A DNA stretch of 64,000 nt from the NCBI RefSeq assembly GCF_963666145.1, contig NZ_OY762614.1:2280001-2344000 (forward strand), written 5' to 3'. Below, piece after piece: positions 8,963 to 16,942 of this stretch (positions within the stretch are counted from its first letter, which is position 1; each line of letters starts with the position of its first letter). This stretch comes from an uncultured Desulfobacter sp. Its GTDB lineage: Bacteria; Desulfobacterota; Desulfobacteria; Desulfobacterales; Desulfobacteraceae. The notes below the pieces were generated by a model. It was given only the letters and a program-made list of their open reading frames with translations. It was not told the origin of the DNA and made no database searches. The translations under genes and the position numbers were made by a program.

Positions 8963-9735
8963 TCAAATATGCCAGGCCGGCCGGTTGCATAGGATTCATT
9001 TTGTTGACGGCGGTCATGATCGCAGCCGTTGCGGATACGGCATATGCCGTCACCTTCCCGATTCCGTCATTGGAACTTAATGTCACACCGGCCCAGGAGC
9101 CCGAAGAGGTGGCCGTGGTTCTTGAAATTATTGCCCTGTTAACCATTATTTCCCTGGCACCGGCTATTTTGATCCTGATGACGCCGTTTACCCGAATCAC
9201 CATGGTATTTCATTTTCTGCGTCAGGCCATCGGCACCCAGTCAAGCCCCCCCAATCAAGTGCTTGTGGGGCTTTCGCTGTTCATGACTTTTTTTATTATC
9301 AAGCCCGTGGCCTTAGAGGTGTATGACAAAGCTTTAAACCCCTATCTTGAACGCGAAATTTCCTATGAGACGGCATTTGTTGAAGCCCAGAAACCCATAC
9401 GAAAATTTATGCTGCTCAACACCCGGGAAGCCGACATCGCCCTGTTTGTCAAAGAGGCCGACATGAAAAAGCCTGACACCCGGGATGATGTATCCCTTTT
9501 AACCCTGATCCCGGCCTATGTGATTTCCGAAATCAAAACGGCATTTATCATCGGCTTTATTTTGTACGTTCCTTTTCTTGTCATTGACATGGTTGTGGCG
9601 TCGGTGCTGCTGGCCATGGGCATGATGATGCTGCCGCCGGTGATGATCTCCCTGCCGTTCAAATTAATGCTCTTTGTCCTTGTGGACGGGTGGCATTTGA
9701 TCGCAGGGTCGATGATTAAAAGTTTTGGAGTGTAA
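8959..9735 (+). CDS. fliP: Flagellar export gate protein FliP
   Basis: The core export-gate subunit that forms the pore with FliQ and FliR. The 258 residues have a cleavable signal peptide (about 1-30) and family motifs such as LLTIISLAPAILILMTPFTR and FHFLRQAIG. C-terminal helices include MGMMMLPPVMISLPFKLMLF. It overlaps fliO by 4 nt and is followed by fliQ after 3 nt. Confidence 0.96.
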   Translation: MIKYARPAGCIGFILLTAVMIAAVADTAYAVTFPIPSLELNVTPAQEPEEVAVVLEIIALLTIISLAPAILILMTPFTRITMVFHFLRQAIGTQSSPPNQVLVGLSLFMTFFIIKPVALEVYDKALNPYLEREISYETAFVEAQKPIRKFMLLNTREADIALFVKEADMKKPDTRDDVSLLTLIPAYVISEIKTAFIIGFILYVPFLVIDMVVASVLLAMGMMMLPPVMISLPFKLMLFVLVDGWHLIAGSMIKSFGV

Positions 9736-9738
9736 AAA

Positions 9739-10008
9739 ATGACACCTGAATTTGTAATCGCATTTGCCCAACAAGCCATTACCCTGACCATCCTTTTGGC
9801 CATGCCCATGCTGGGTTTGGGCCTGGTTGCAGGTCTTACCATCAGCGTGTTCCAGGCGGTGACCTCGATCCAGGAGATGACCCTGACCTTTGTGCCCAAA
9901 ATCCTTGCCGTTTTTATCGGGCTTTTGTTTGCCGCACCCTGGATGATGGAAAAGCTTACGGCCTTTACGACCAATATTATCAACAACATACCTATGTACA
10001 TCCGGTGA
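9739..10008 (+). CDS. fliQ: Flagellar export gate protein FliQ
   Basis: An 89-residue, two-helix membrane subunit of the flagellar type III export gate. Helices at about 15-40 and 52-72 flank the conserved segment VFQAVTSIQEMTLTFVPK. The size and position between fliP and fliR are standard. Its stop overlaps the fliR start by 4 nt. Confidence 0.96.
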   Translation: MTPEFVIAFAQQAITLTILLAMPMLGLGLVAGLTISVFQAVTSIQEMTLTFVPKILAVFIGLLFAAPWMMEKLTAFTTNIINNIPMYIR

Positions 10009-10814
10009 ATCAGGATAGGGCAACCGTGGAACTGCTCGATCTCATCGACCCCATTCGCTTTAGAACCTTTATGCTGGTTCTGGCACGGATATCCGTGTTT
10101 TTATTTTTGTTTCCGATTTTTGGGTCCAATATCATTCTCAACAGATTGAAAATGGCCTTTGCCCTGGTGTTAACCCTGCTGTTTTATACGGTGGTGCATG
10201 TTGATCCGGCCCGTTTCCCAGAGGATGTCCCCACATTCGGCCTGATGCTGGGGGCAGAAATCCTTGTTGGCTTGACCCTGGGACTTTGCCTGAGAATTTT
10301 TTTTGCAGGCATCCAGATGGCCGGCCAGGTCATCGGCTTTCAGATCGGATTTGCCATGATCAATGTCATGGACCCCCAAAGCGGTGAAAACGTATCAATT
10401 ATGGACCAGATCGGCTACTGGGTCTGCCTGATCGTTTTTCTTATGCTCAACGGCCACCATATTATCATTATGTCCATGATTGACAGCTTTGAGCTGGTGC
10501 CGGTGGGCGGGTTTGTGCTGCATGCGGCACTCACGCCAAAACTTTTGGACGTGGGGGCCGGATTGTTTGTGACGGCCATCAAAATCAGTGCGCCGGTCAT
10601 TGCAGCCCTGACCTTTGTCAATACGGGATTTGGATTGATTGCAAAATTTTCACCCCAGACCAATGTAATGATTGTGGCGTTCCCGGTGAAAATCGCCGTG
10701 GGTCTGATCTTTTTTTCCATGACTCTGCCCATCATCGTCATTTTTACCCAAAATTACATAGAACCGTGCAGAAAATTATTTCTGTCACTGTTGTTTTATA
10801 TGGGCGGAGGATAA
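10005..10814 (+). CDS. fliR: Flagellar export gate protein FliR
   Basis: A 269-residue polytopic membrane protein that completes the FliPQR gate and contacts FlhB. It contains the family segment GQVIGFQIGFAMINVMDPQSG and about six hydrophobic stretches. It starts with GTG 10005, overlapping fliQ, and is followed by flhB after 3 nt. Confidence 0.95.
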   Translation: MNQDRATVELLDLIDPIRFRTFMLVLARISVFLFLFPIFGSNIILNRLKMAFALVLTLLFYTVVHVDPARFPEDVPTFGLMLGAEILVGLTLGLCLRIFFAGIQMAGQVIGFQIGFAMINVMDPQSGENVSIMDQIGYWVCLIVFLMLNGHHIIIMSMIDSFELVPVGGFVLHAALTPKLLDVGAGLFVTAIKISAPVIAALTFVNTGFGLIAKFSPQTNVMIVAFPVKIAVGLIFFSMTLPIIVIFTQNYIEPCRKLFLSLLFYMGGG

Positions 10815-10817
10815 GAT

Positions 10818-11885
10818 ATGGCCGAAAACCCGGAAGGCGGCGGCGAGAAGACAGAAGATGCATCGGGGCGAAAACTCAGCAAAGCAAGGGAACAAGGCCA
10901 GGTTGCCAAAAGCCAGGAAATTCCGTCTGTGTTTATCGTATTGGTCGGCGTTACGGCCTTGTATGTAACGGCATCTTTTTTCTACCAGAACTGCGTGGAA
11001 GTCTTTCGTCATAATTTTATGTTTGAGCGGGTACTGGAACTAAACAGGTCAGATCTAACGGACATGCTGATTTATCACGCAAAAAAAATATTTTTGATGT
11101 GCCTGCCCGTCTTTTCAGCCGTTGTTATTGTGGCAATTATTTCTAATATAGCACAGGTTGGATTCCATCTCTCCTGGCAGGCCCTTGAACCCAAATTAAG
11201 CAAACTGAATCCTATAAACGGATTTAAATCGAAATTTTCGTCCTCGGCCATTGTCGAATTTTTAAAATCTCTGGTCAAGCTTACCATAATCTCACTGGTC
11301 TGCTATCTGGCCACACGGGGTGACATTTCCAAGGTGCTGACCCTGTACGATAACTCCATCGCCCAGATTCTTCTTTTTCTTTTCGTTAAATCGTTCTGGA
11401 TTTTCATAAAAGTTTGCATCGTCATGATTTTGGTCGCCATACTGGACTTTGCGTTCCAGAAATGGAAATTTTTAGAAGACCAGAAAATGACCAAACAAGA
11501 GGTCAAGGACGAACGAAAACAGACCGAAGGTGACCCGGCGGTCAAATCCAGAATTCGCCAGCTTCAGATGGCGGCGGCCAGAAAAAGAATGATGGCGGCC
11601 GTGCCCCAGGCAGATGTGGTGGTGACCAACCCCACCCACCTTGCTGTGGCATTGCAGTATGACAAAGAGAAGATGGATGCCCCAAGCGTTATGGCCAAAG
11701 GGGCGGGTGCCGTGGCCGAGAACATAAAAAAAATTGCCCGGGAAAATGATGTCCCCATTGTAGAAGATAAGCCGTTGGCCCGAAATTTGTATAGAACAGT
11801 AGACATTGGTGACCAGGTTCCACTTGAATATTACCAGGCCGTAGCGGAACTGCTTGCCTATGTATACGGGCTTAGGCGCAATTAA
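10818..11885 (+). CDS. flhB: Flagellar export switch protein FlhB
   Basis: An export-gate membrane protein whose cytoplasmic domain cleaves itself and switches substrate class on a signal from FliK. The 355 residues have a charged start (EKTEDASGRKLSKAREQGQ), four membrane helices and the autocleavage motif NPTH (271-274). A shortened homologue of its C-terminal domain is encoded at 21218-21493. A 59-nt gap with AGGAGG separates it from flhA. Confidence 0.96.
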   Translation: MAENPEGGGEKTEDASGRKLSKAREQGQVAKSQEIPSVFIVLVGVTALYVTASFFYQNCVEVFRHNFMFERVLELNRSDLTDMLIYHAKKIFLMCLPVFSAVVIVAIISNIAQVGFHLSWQALEPKLSKLNPINGFKSKFSSSAIVEFLKSLVKLTIISLVCYLATRGDISKVLTLYDNSIAQILLFLFVKSFWIFIKVCIVMILVAILDFAFQKWKFLEDQKMTKQEVKDERKQTEGDPAVKSRIRQLQMAAARKRMMAAVPQADVVVTNPTHLAVALQYDKEKMDAPSVMAKGAGAVAENIKKIARENDVPIVEDKPLARNLYRTVDIGDQVPLEYYQAVAELLAYVYGLRRN

Positions 11886-11944
11886 GCAAATAAAGTCAAT
11901 TTTTTGGCACCAGATGTCAAGCTTCCATCAGAACAGGAGGATAT

Positions 11945-14053
11945 ATGGCGACGGAAAGCGTCGGTATATGGGGCACAATGAAAAAAGAATCATCAGACAT
12001 TCTGATGGTTGTGGCCTTTATCGGCATTCTGATGGCAATGATCCTGCCCCTGCATCCCATTATCCTGGATTTCTTCCTGGCGTTGAATATTTCCCTGGGC
12101 ATTGTGGTGCTGATCACCACCATGTATACCCAAAAGCCGCTTGATTTCAGCATCTTCCCCACCCTGCTTCTGGTGCTCACCCTTTTCAGACTTTCGTTAA
12201 ATGTGGCATCCACCCGGCTGATTCTTCTGCACGGCAGCGAGGGGCCCGAGGCCGCCGGAGCAATCATCATGTCCTTCGGCGCCTTTGTGGTGGGCGGCAA
12301 CTATGTGGTGGGTCTGATTATTTTCATTATCCTGGTGCTCATCAATTTCATGGTCATCACCAAGGGTGCCGGCCGTATCGCAGAGGTCGCCGCCCGGTTT
12401 ACCCTGGATGCCATGCCCGGCAAACAGATGGCCATTGATGCGGATCTCAATGCCGGCATGATAGACGAACTGGAAGCCGGTGAGCGACGGGCCGCCATTG
12501 CCAGAGAATCGGAATTTCACGGCGCCATGGACGGTGCCTCCAAATTTGTCCGGGGGGATGCCATTGCGGGCATTATCATCACGTTGATCAATATCGGTGC
12601 CGGCTTCGTCATCGGTGTGGTGCAGCAGGGGATGCCCCTTGCTGAGGCGTTAACCAACTACACGCTGCTCACCGTGGGGGACGGCCTTGTCTCCCAGATT
12701 CCGGCGCTCTTAATCTCAGCGGCCTCAGGTCTTCTGGTTTCCCGATCCGGATCGGAAAGCAAAATGGGACAGGAATTTGCCAAACACCTGTTTTCCAGCT
12801 CGACCCCGGTCATGGTCGGCGGTGTCATTGTCTTTCTCATGGGTGCCATCCCGGGTCTGCCCACCATCCCCTTCATGACATTGGGCATTACCATGGGAAC
12901 CGTTGCCTGGTATTTTTTCGGCCAGGAAGAGAAAAAAGCCGAAGAAAAGCAGCAGGAGATTGAAAAGGCCCAGACCCAGGCCCAGGAAGAGACGCCCGGG
13001 AAACCCGAGGATGTGGACCACCTGCTGCGCCTGGATACCATGGAACTTGAAGTAGGGTATGGCCTGATTCCGTTGGTGGACAAGCAACAGGACGGCACAC
13101 TCCTTGGCCGCATCAAGGCCATCCGCCGGCAGTTTGCCACGGAGATGGGTATCATTGTGCCGCCCATCCACATCCGGGACAACCTGAATTTAACGCCTGC
13201 CCAGTACCGCCTTATGGTCAAGGGGGTTGAGGCGGCCGGTGCAGAACTCATGGTCAATCACTACCTGGCCATGGATCCAGGCGGCGCAGCCAAAGAAATT
13301 GACGGCATTGATACGGTGGAACCGGCCTTCAACCTGCCGGCCCTGTGGATTCCCATGTCCAGGGAAGAGGAGGCCAAGTTTGCCGGATACACAGTGGTGG
13401 ACAACTCCACGGTAATTGCCACCCACCTGACCGAAATCATCAGAAACAATGCCCACAATCTGCTGAGCCGTCAAGATGTCCAGCATCTTCTGGACAACCT
13501 GGCCAAGACCAGTCCCAAGGTGGTCGAAGAGCTGGTGCCCAATCTGTTGAGTGTCGGCGCAGTCCAGAAGGTGCTACAGAATCTGTTGCGGGAACGTATC
13601 TCCATCCGGGATCTGTTGACCATCGTGGAAACCCTGGCGGATTTTGCCCCGGCAGGCAAGGATCCGGACCTATTAACCGAATATGTACGCCAGCGGGTGG
13701 CCAAAGGGATGCTGGCGCCCTACTTGCAACCAGGCAAAAAACTGCAGGTCATGACATTGGACCGCAGGCTTGAAGAGATTTTAACAAAGAACATTAAACG
13801 GACCGACCATGGGACCTATCTGGCCTTGGAACCCGTCCTGATCACCGAATTTGTCGGCGCCGTATCCAAACAGGTGGAAAAGCTCATCACATTGAACACC
13901 CAGCCGGTGCTCATGACCTCGCCCACATTGCGCCGTCATGTCCGCCGTCTCATTGAGCCGTCCCTTCCCAACGTATTTGTGGTCTCCCACGCGGAGATCG
14001 TGGATGATATAAATCTCCAGGCTGTGGGAAAGGTGAGTTTAAAGAATGGATAA
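11945..14053 (+). CDS. flhA: Flagellar export protein FlhA
   Basis: The nonameric export-gate protein that receives chaperone-substrate complexes and couples export to proton flow. The 702 residues have an N-terminal half with about eight membrane helices and the conserved FHIPEP-family loop (GRIAEVAARFTLDAMPGKQM). The large cytoplasmic domain runs from about residue 350 and ends with the conserved VVSHAEI region. ATG 11945 has AGGAGG at 11935-11940. Its end overlaps flhF by 8 nt. Confidence 0.97.
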   Translation: MATESVGIWGTMKKESSDILMVVAFIGILMAMILPLHPIILDFFLALNISLGIVVLITTMYTQKPLDFSIFPTLLLVLTLFRLSLNVASTRLILLHGSEGPEAAGAIIMSFGAFVVGGNYVVGLIIFIILVLINFMVITKGAGRIAEVAARFTLDAMPGKQMAIDADLNAGMIDELEAGERRAAIARESEFHGAMDGASKFVRGDAIAGIIITLINIGAGFVIGVVQQGMPLAEALTNYTLLTVGDGLVSQIPALLISAASGLLVSRSGSESKMGQEFAKHLFSSSTPVMVGGVIVFLMGAIPGLPTIPFMTLGITMGTVAWYFFGQEEKKAEEKQQEIEKAQTQAQEETPGKPEDVDHLLRLDTMELEVGYGLIPLVDKQQDGTLLGRIKAIRRQFATEMGIIVPPIHIRDNLNLTPAQYRLMVKGVEAAGAELMVNHYLAMDPGGAAKEIDGIDTVEPAFNLPALWIPMSREEEAKFAGYTVVDNSTVIATHLTEIIRNNAHNLLSRQDVQHLLDNLAKTSPKVVEELVPNLLSVGAVQKVLQNLLRERISIRDLLTIVETLADFAPAGKDPDLLTEYVRQRVAKGMLAPYLQPGKKLQVMTLDRRLEEILTKNIKRTDHGTYLALEPVLITEFVGAVSKQVEKLITLNTQPVLMTSPTLRRHVRRLIEPSLPNVFVVSHAEIVDDINLQAVGKVSLKNG

Positions 14054-15149
14054 AAAAATTTTCCGAGCACCGAATATCCAGGCGGCCCTTGCCTGCGTCA
14101 AGGAGGAACTGGGGCCCGATGCCATGATTCTGTCCACCCGAAAGGTCCCCAAATCACCCAAAGATCCCTACGGAAAAACCATGTTTGAGGTTGAGGCAGC
14201 AATGCCTTCATCCAAAGATAACAAACCCCAGACGCATGTTCTCCAGGATGTGGAGACCCTGAAATCAGACCTTACGGAGATCAAGGACATCCTTTCGGTG
14301 GCCGGTTTCGGCTCCGGGATGCACTCTCTCCTGTGCAATCATTTTGAATCCGTGGGTGTGCTGGCCTCCCTGCTTCGCTGCGGTGTCAGCGAACGCCTGG
14401 CAGCAGAGCTTGTGCAAAAAGCCGCCGCCGATCTGAATAAAGACCTTGATAAAATTTCACAAATGAAGCAGTTGAAAAAAAATGTGATGGAACAATGTCT
14501 GGATCTATTTCGCACCAAGGATTTTTTCACCCGGAACAATGCGTCGGAACTGCCCCAGGTGGCGGCCTTTGTAGGCCCGACCGGTGTGGGGAAAACCACC
14601 ACCATTGCAAAACTTGCGGCATTCTTAAGCTTTACCCGAAAAATGAAGGTGGGATTGGTCTCCATAGACAATTACAGAATCGGGGCCTTTGAACAGCTCA
14701 AAGCCTATGCCGGCATCATGGGACTTGTGTGTATACCGGCCTTTTCACGTAAGGATCTGGCACGCGCCCTGGACCGGATGAAAGCCATGGACGTGGTGTT
14801 GATTGATACGGCCGGGCACAGCCATTATGACAAGGAAAAGATTGACGAAATCCTTGAGCTGATCAGAAACGATTTCCAGATCAGCGTTCATTTAACCTTG
14901 AGTGTTACCTCTGAATTGATTAATATGAAAGAAGCGGCATCTGCTTTTTCCGTATTTAATCCAGACACCTATGTATTTACTAAAACTGATGAAACAAAAA
15001 GATGCGGTAAAATTCTTGACCAGGTGGCAGGCCATGACCTGCCGGTATCACTGGTGACCAATGGCCAGAAGGTACCCGAGGATTTGATTATTCCCGACAA
15101 CCATGAGCTTTTGAAAATAATTTTAAAACAAGAGCCCAAAGGAGATTAG
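14046..15149 (+). CDS. flhF: Flagellar-placement SRP-type GTPase FlhF
   Basis: An SRP-family GTPase that marks the (usually polar) site of flagellar assembly. The 367 residues begin with the FlhF B-domain (KKIFRAPNIQAALACVKEELG). After a linker comes a helical N domain and the G domain with GPTGVGKTTT (177-186), DTAG (254-257) and a TKTDE base-recognition motif. It overlaps flhA by 8 nt and abuts flhG, its known regulator. Confidence 0.95.
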   Translation: MDKKIFRAPNIQAALACVKEELGPDAMILSTRKVPKSPKDPYGKTMFEVEAAMPSSKDNKPQTHVLQDVETLKSDLTEIKDILSVAGFGSGMHSLLCNHFESVGVLASLLRCGVSERLAAELVQKAAADLNKDLDKISQMKQLKKNVMEQCLDLFRTKDFFTRNNASELPQVAAFVGPTGVGKTTTIAKLAAFLSFTRKMKVGLVSIDNYRIGAFEQLKAYAGIMGLVCIPAFSRKDLARALDRMKAMDVVLIDTAGHSHYDKEKIDEILELIRNDFQISVHLTLSVTSELINMKEAASAFSVFNPDTYVFTKTDETKRCGKILDQVAGHDLPVSLVTNGQKVPEDLIIPDNHELLKIILKQEPKGD

Positions 15150-16043
15150 GTGGATCAGGCAAAAGGACTGCGGCAGATGGCCAGGACAAGCGCGATGCAA
15201 AAACAGGAACGAAACAAAAATTCCAATGTCCGTTCATACCCCCGGGTCATTGCGGTGACCAGCGGCAAAGGCGGGGTGGGCAAAACCAATATTGTGGGAA
15301 ATCTGGCCGTGGCCATGACGCGGCTTGGAAAACGGGTGGTGATCATAGATGCCGATGTGGGGTTGGCCAACATTGACATCGTATTTAACCTAAGACCCAA
15401 ATACAACATCCGTCATCTGCTATCCGGGGAAAAAACATTGTCCCAGGTGATGGTAAAAACAGATCACGGCATCAGGATTCTACCCGGCGGCTCCGGGTTT
15501 GCCGATTTGACCCGATTCAGCGAAGGGGAAAAACTGACCCTGCTGTCTGAATTTGAGGCATTCTCTGATATGGCGGACATTATTTTACTGGATACCGGGG
15601 CCGGCATTTCATCCAATGTGCTCTATTTTAACGCCTCTGCAGACCAGTGTCTGGTGGTGGCGACCACGGAACCCACTTCCATTACCGATGCCTATGCCCT
15701 GATGAAAGTGATGTCCCAGGAGTACGGCATAAAGCATTTTAAACTGGTGGTGAACATGGCGGACAACAGAGCCGGGGCCAAAAAAGTTTACGGCTCTTTG
15801 AGCAATGCCCTGGATAAATTTTTAAAGAACGTGGTTCTGGAATACTGTGGGTATATCCCCTTTGACCCGGCCCTGCAAAAGGCGGTGCGGAACCGCAGCA
15901 TCCTTTTGGATTTAGTAAAATACAGTCCTGCAGGCGATGCCATGTCCGATCTTGCCAAAAATCTGCTTAATGACGGCAGGACAAACCAGAACGAGGGGAA
16001 TCTGACCTTTTTTATGAACCGGGTGTTTGCAGCGGCCCAATGA
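15150..16043 (+). CDS. flhG: Flagellar-number MinD-like ATPase FlhG
   Basis: A MinD/ParA-type ATPase that limits flagellar number and stimulates FlhF. The 297 residues begin with the DQAKGLRQM peptide, the known FlhF-activating motif of FlhG proteins. A deviant Walker A (SGKGGVGKT, 38-46) and the IDADVGLANIDIVF segment follow. It starts with GTG 15150 directly at the flhF stop, with AAAGGAG just upstream. The frame ends 16 nt before the chosen fliA start. Confidence 0.95.
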   Translation: MDQAKGLRQMARTSAMQKQERNKNSNVRSYPRVIAVTSGKGGVGKTNIVGNLAVAMTRLGKRVVIIDADVGLANIDIVFNLRPKYNIRHLLSGEKTLSQVMVKTDHGIRILPGGSGFADLTRFSEGEKLTLLSEFEAFSDMADIILLDTGAGISSNVLYFNASADQCLVVATTEPTSITDAYALMKVMSQEYGIKHFKLVVNMADNRAGAKKVYGSLSNALDKFLKNVVLEYCGYIPFDPALQKAVRNRSILLDLVKYSPAGDAMSDLAKNLLNDGRTNQNEGNLTFFMNRVFAAAQ

Positions 16044-16059
16044 ACGGTTGGGGACTTTG

Positions 16060-16833
16060 ATGACAAAAGAAAGCAAAAAAAATTCCATGAAATACCCTGA
16101 TAGAAAAAATCAGGCTGCGTGGGAAACATGGCGGCAGGACAGCATTGTCAATTACTCGTATCTGGTTCGGTACATTGCCTCCCGGTTTGCCATGCGGCTG
16201 CCCGCAAGTGTGCTTTTTGACGAACTGATGTCTGCGGGGTCGCTGGGGCTCATTGATGCAGTGGATAAATTTGATCCAAGCAAACATGTCAGCCTTGAGA
16301 CCTATGCAAGGTACCGCATAAAAGGTGCCATTCTGGATGAATTGCGCAGCATGGACACCTATTCAAGGTCCATGCGCAAAAAAATCCAGGATATCTCCAA
16401 GGCGGCCAAAACCATTGAGGATGAAAAGGGCCGGCCGGCCGATGACGATGAAATATGTGAAGCGTTGGGCGTGGATCTGGAAACCTACCAGAATATGCTG
16501 ACCGATATCCACGGGGCTGCGGTCCTCAGCCTGGACGATTTCATCAAGACCAAAAAAAATGATATCTCTTCCGAGACCCGTTTCCAGGCGGGCCTGAGAG
16601 GAGAACAAAATCCCGAGGACGATTTCTACCGAGCCGAATTAAAATCCATTCTGGTGGAAGCCATCAAAAAATTGACGGAAAAAGAACAGATTGTTGTCTC
16701 TCTTTATTATTATGACGAGCTGACCTTGAAAGAAATTGGAGAAGTTTTATCGTTGACGGAATCCCGGATCTGCCAGATCCATACGGCGATCCTGGTGAAA
16801 CTGCACGTCGGTCTGGATAGCTACGGCAAATAA
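16060..16833 (+). CDS. fliA: Flagellar sigma factor FliA (sigma-28)
   Basis: An RNA polymerase sigma factor for late flagellar and chemotaxis genes. The 257 residues contain regions 2 (SAGSLGLIDAVDKFDPS and ETYARYRIKGAILDELRS), 3 and 4 (EKEQIVVSLYYYDELTLKEI, ending in the helix SRICQIHTAIL). I chose ATG 16060 with GGGGA 5 nt upstream; TTG 16027 would overlap flhG. It lies last in the sigma-54-driven fliL operon. A close match to a sigma-28 promoter occurs upstream of fliS (29844-29870). The anti-sigma gene flgM is not seen in the window. Confidence 0.95.
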   Translation: MTKESKKNSMKYPDRKNQAAWETWRQDSIVNYSYLVRYIASRFAMRLPASVLFDELMSAGSLGLIDAVDKFDPSKHVSLETYARYRIKGAILDELRSMDTYSRSMRKKIQDISKAAKTIEDEKGRPADDDEICEALGVDLETYQNMLTDIHGAAVLSLDDFIKTKKNDISSETRFQAGLRGEQNPEDDFYRAELKSILVEAIKKLTEKEQIVVSLYYYDELTLKEIGEVLSLTESRICQIHTAILVKLHVGLDSYGK

Positions 16834-16844
16834 TCCAACGTGAT

Positions 16845-16860
16845 TGGCCCGGTATTTGCT
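16845..16860 (+). promoter_or_regulatory. Sigma-54 promoter for the 16943-21493 operon
   Basis: TGGCCCGGTATTTGCT has one mismatch to TGGCAYRNNNNTTGCW and the exact GG-N10-GC spacing. It starts 11 nt after the fliA stop and lies 82 nt before the next gene. Confidence 0.75.
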
Positions 16861-16942
16861 TTGAATCTTAAATAGGTTAAGCAGTTTACAATCGTTAAGT
16901 GTAATGGTAGTCGCGTTTATTTTTTAGATTTTAGGGGGAGTT

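Noticed and set aside
11906..11922. TGGCAC box before flhA
   Set aside because: No TTGC box at the required distance.
12658..13257. 199-codon minus-strand frame
   Set aside because: Antisense to flhA with low-complexity Ser/Arg/Met composition; a shadow.
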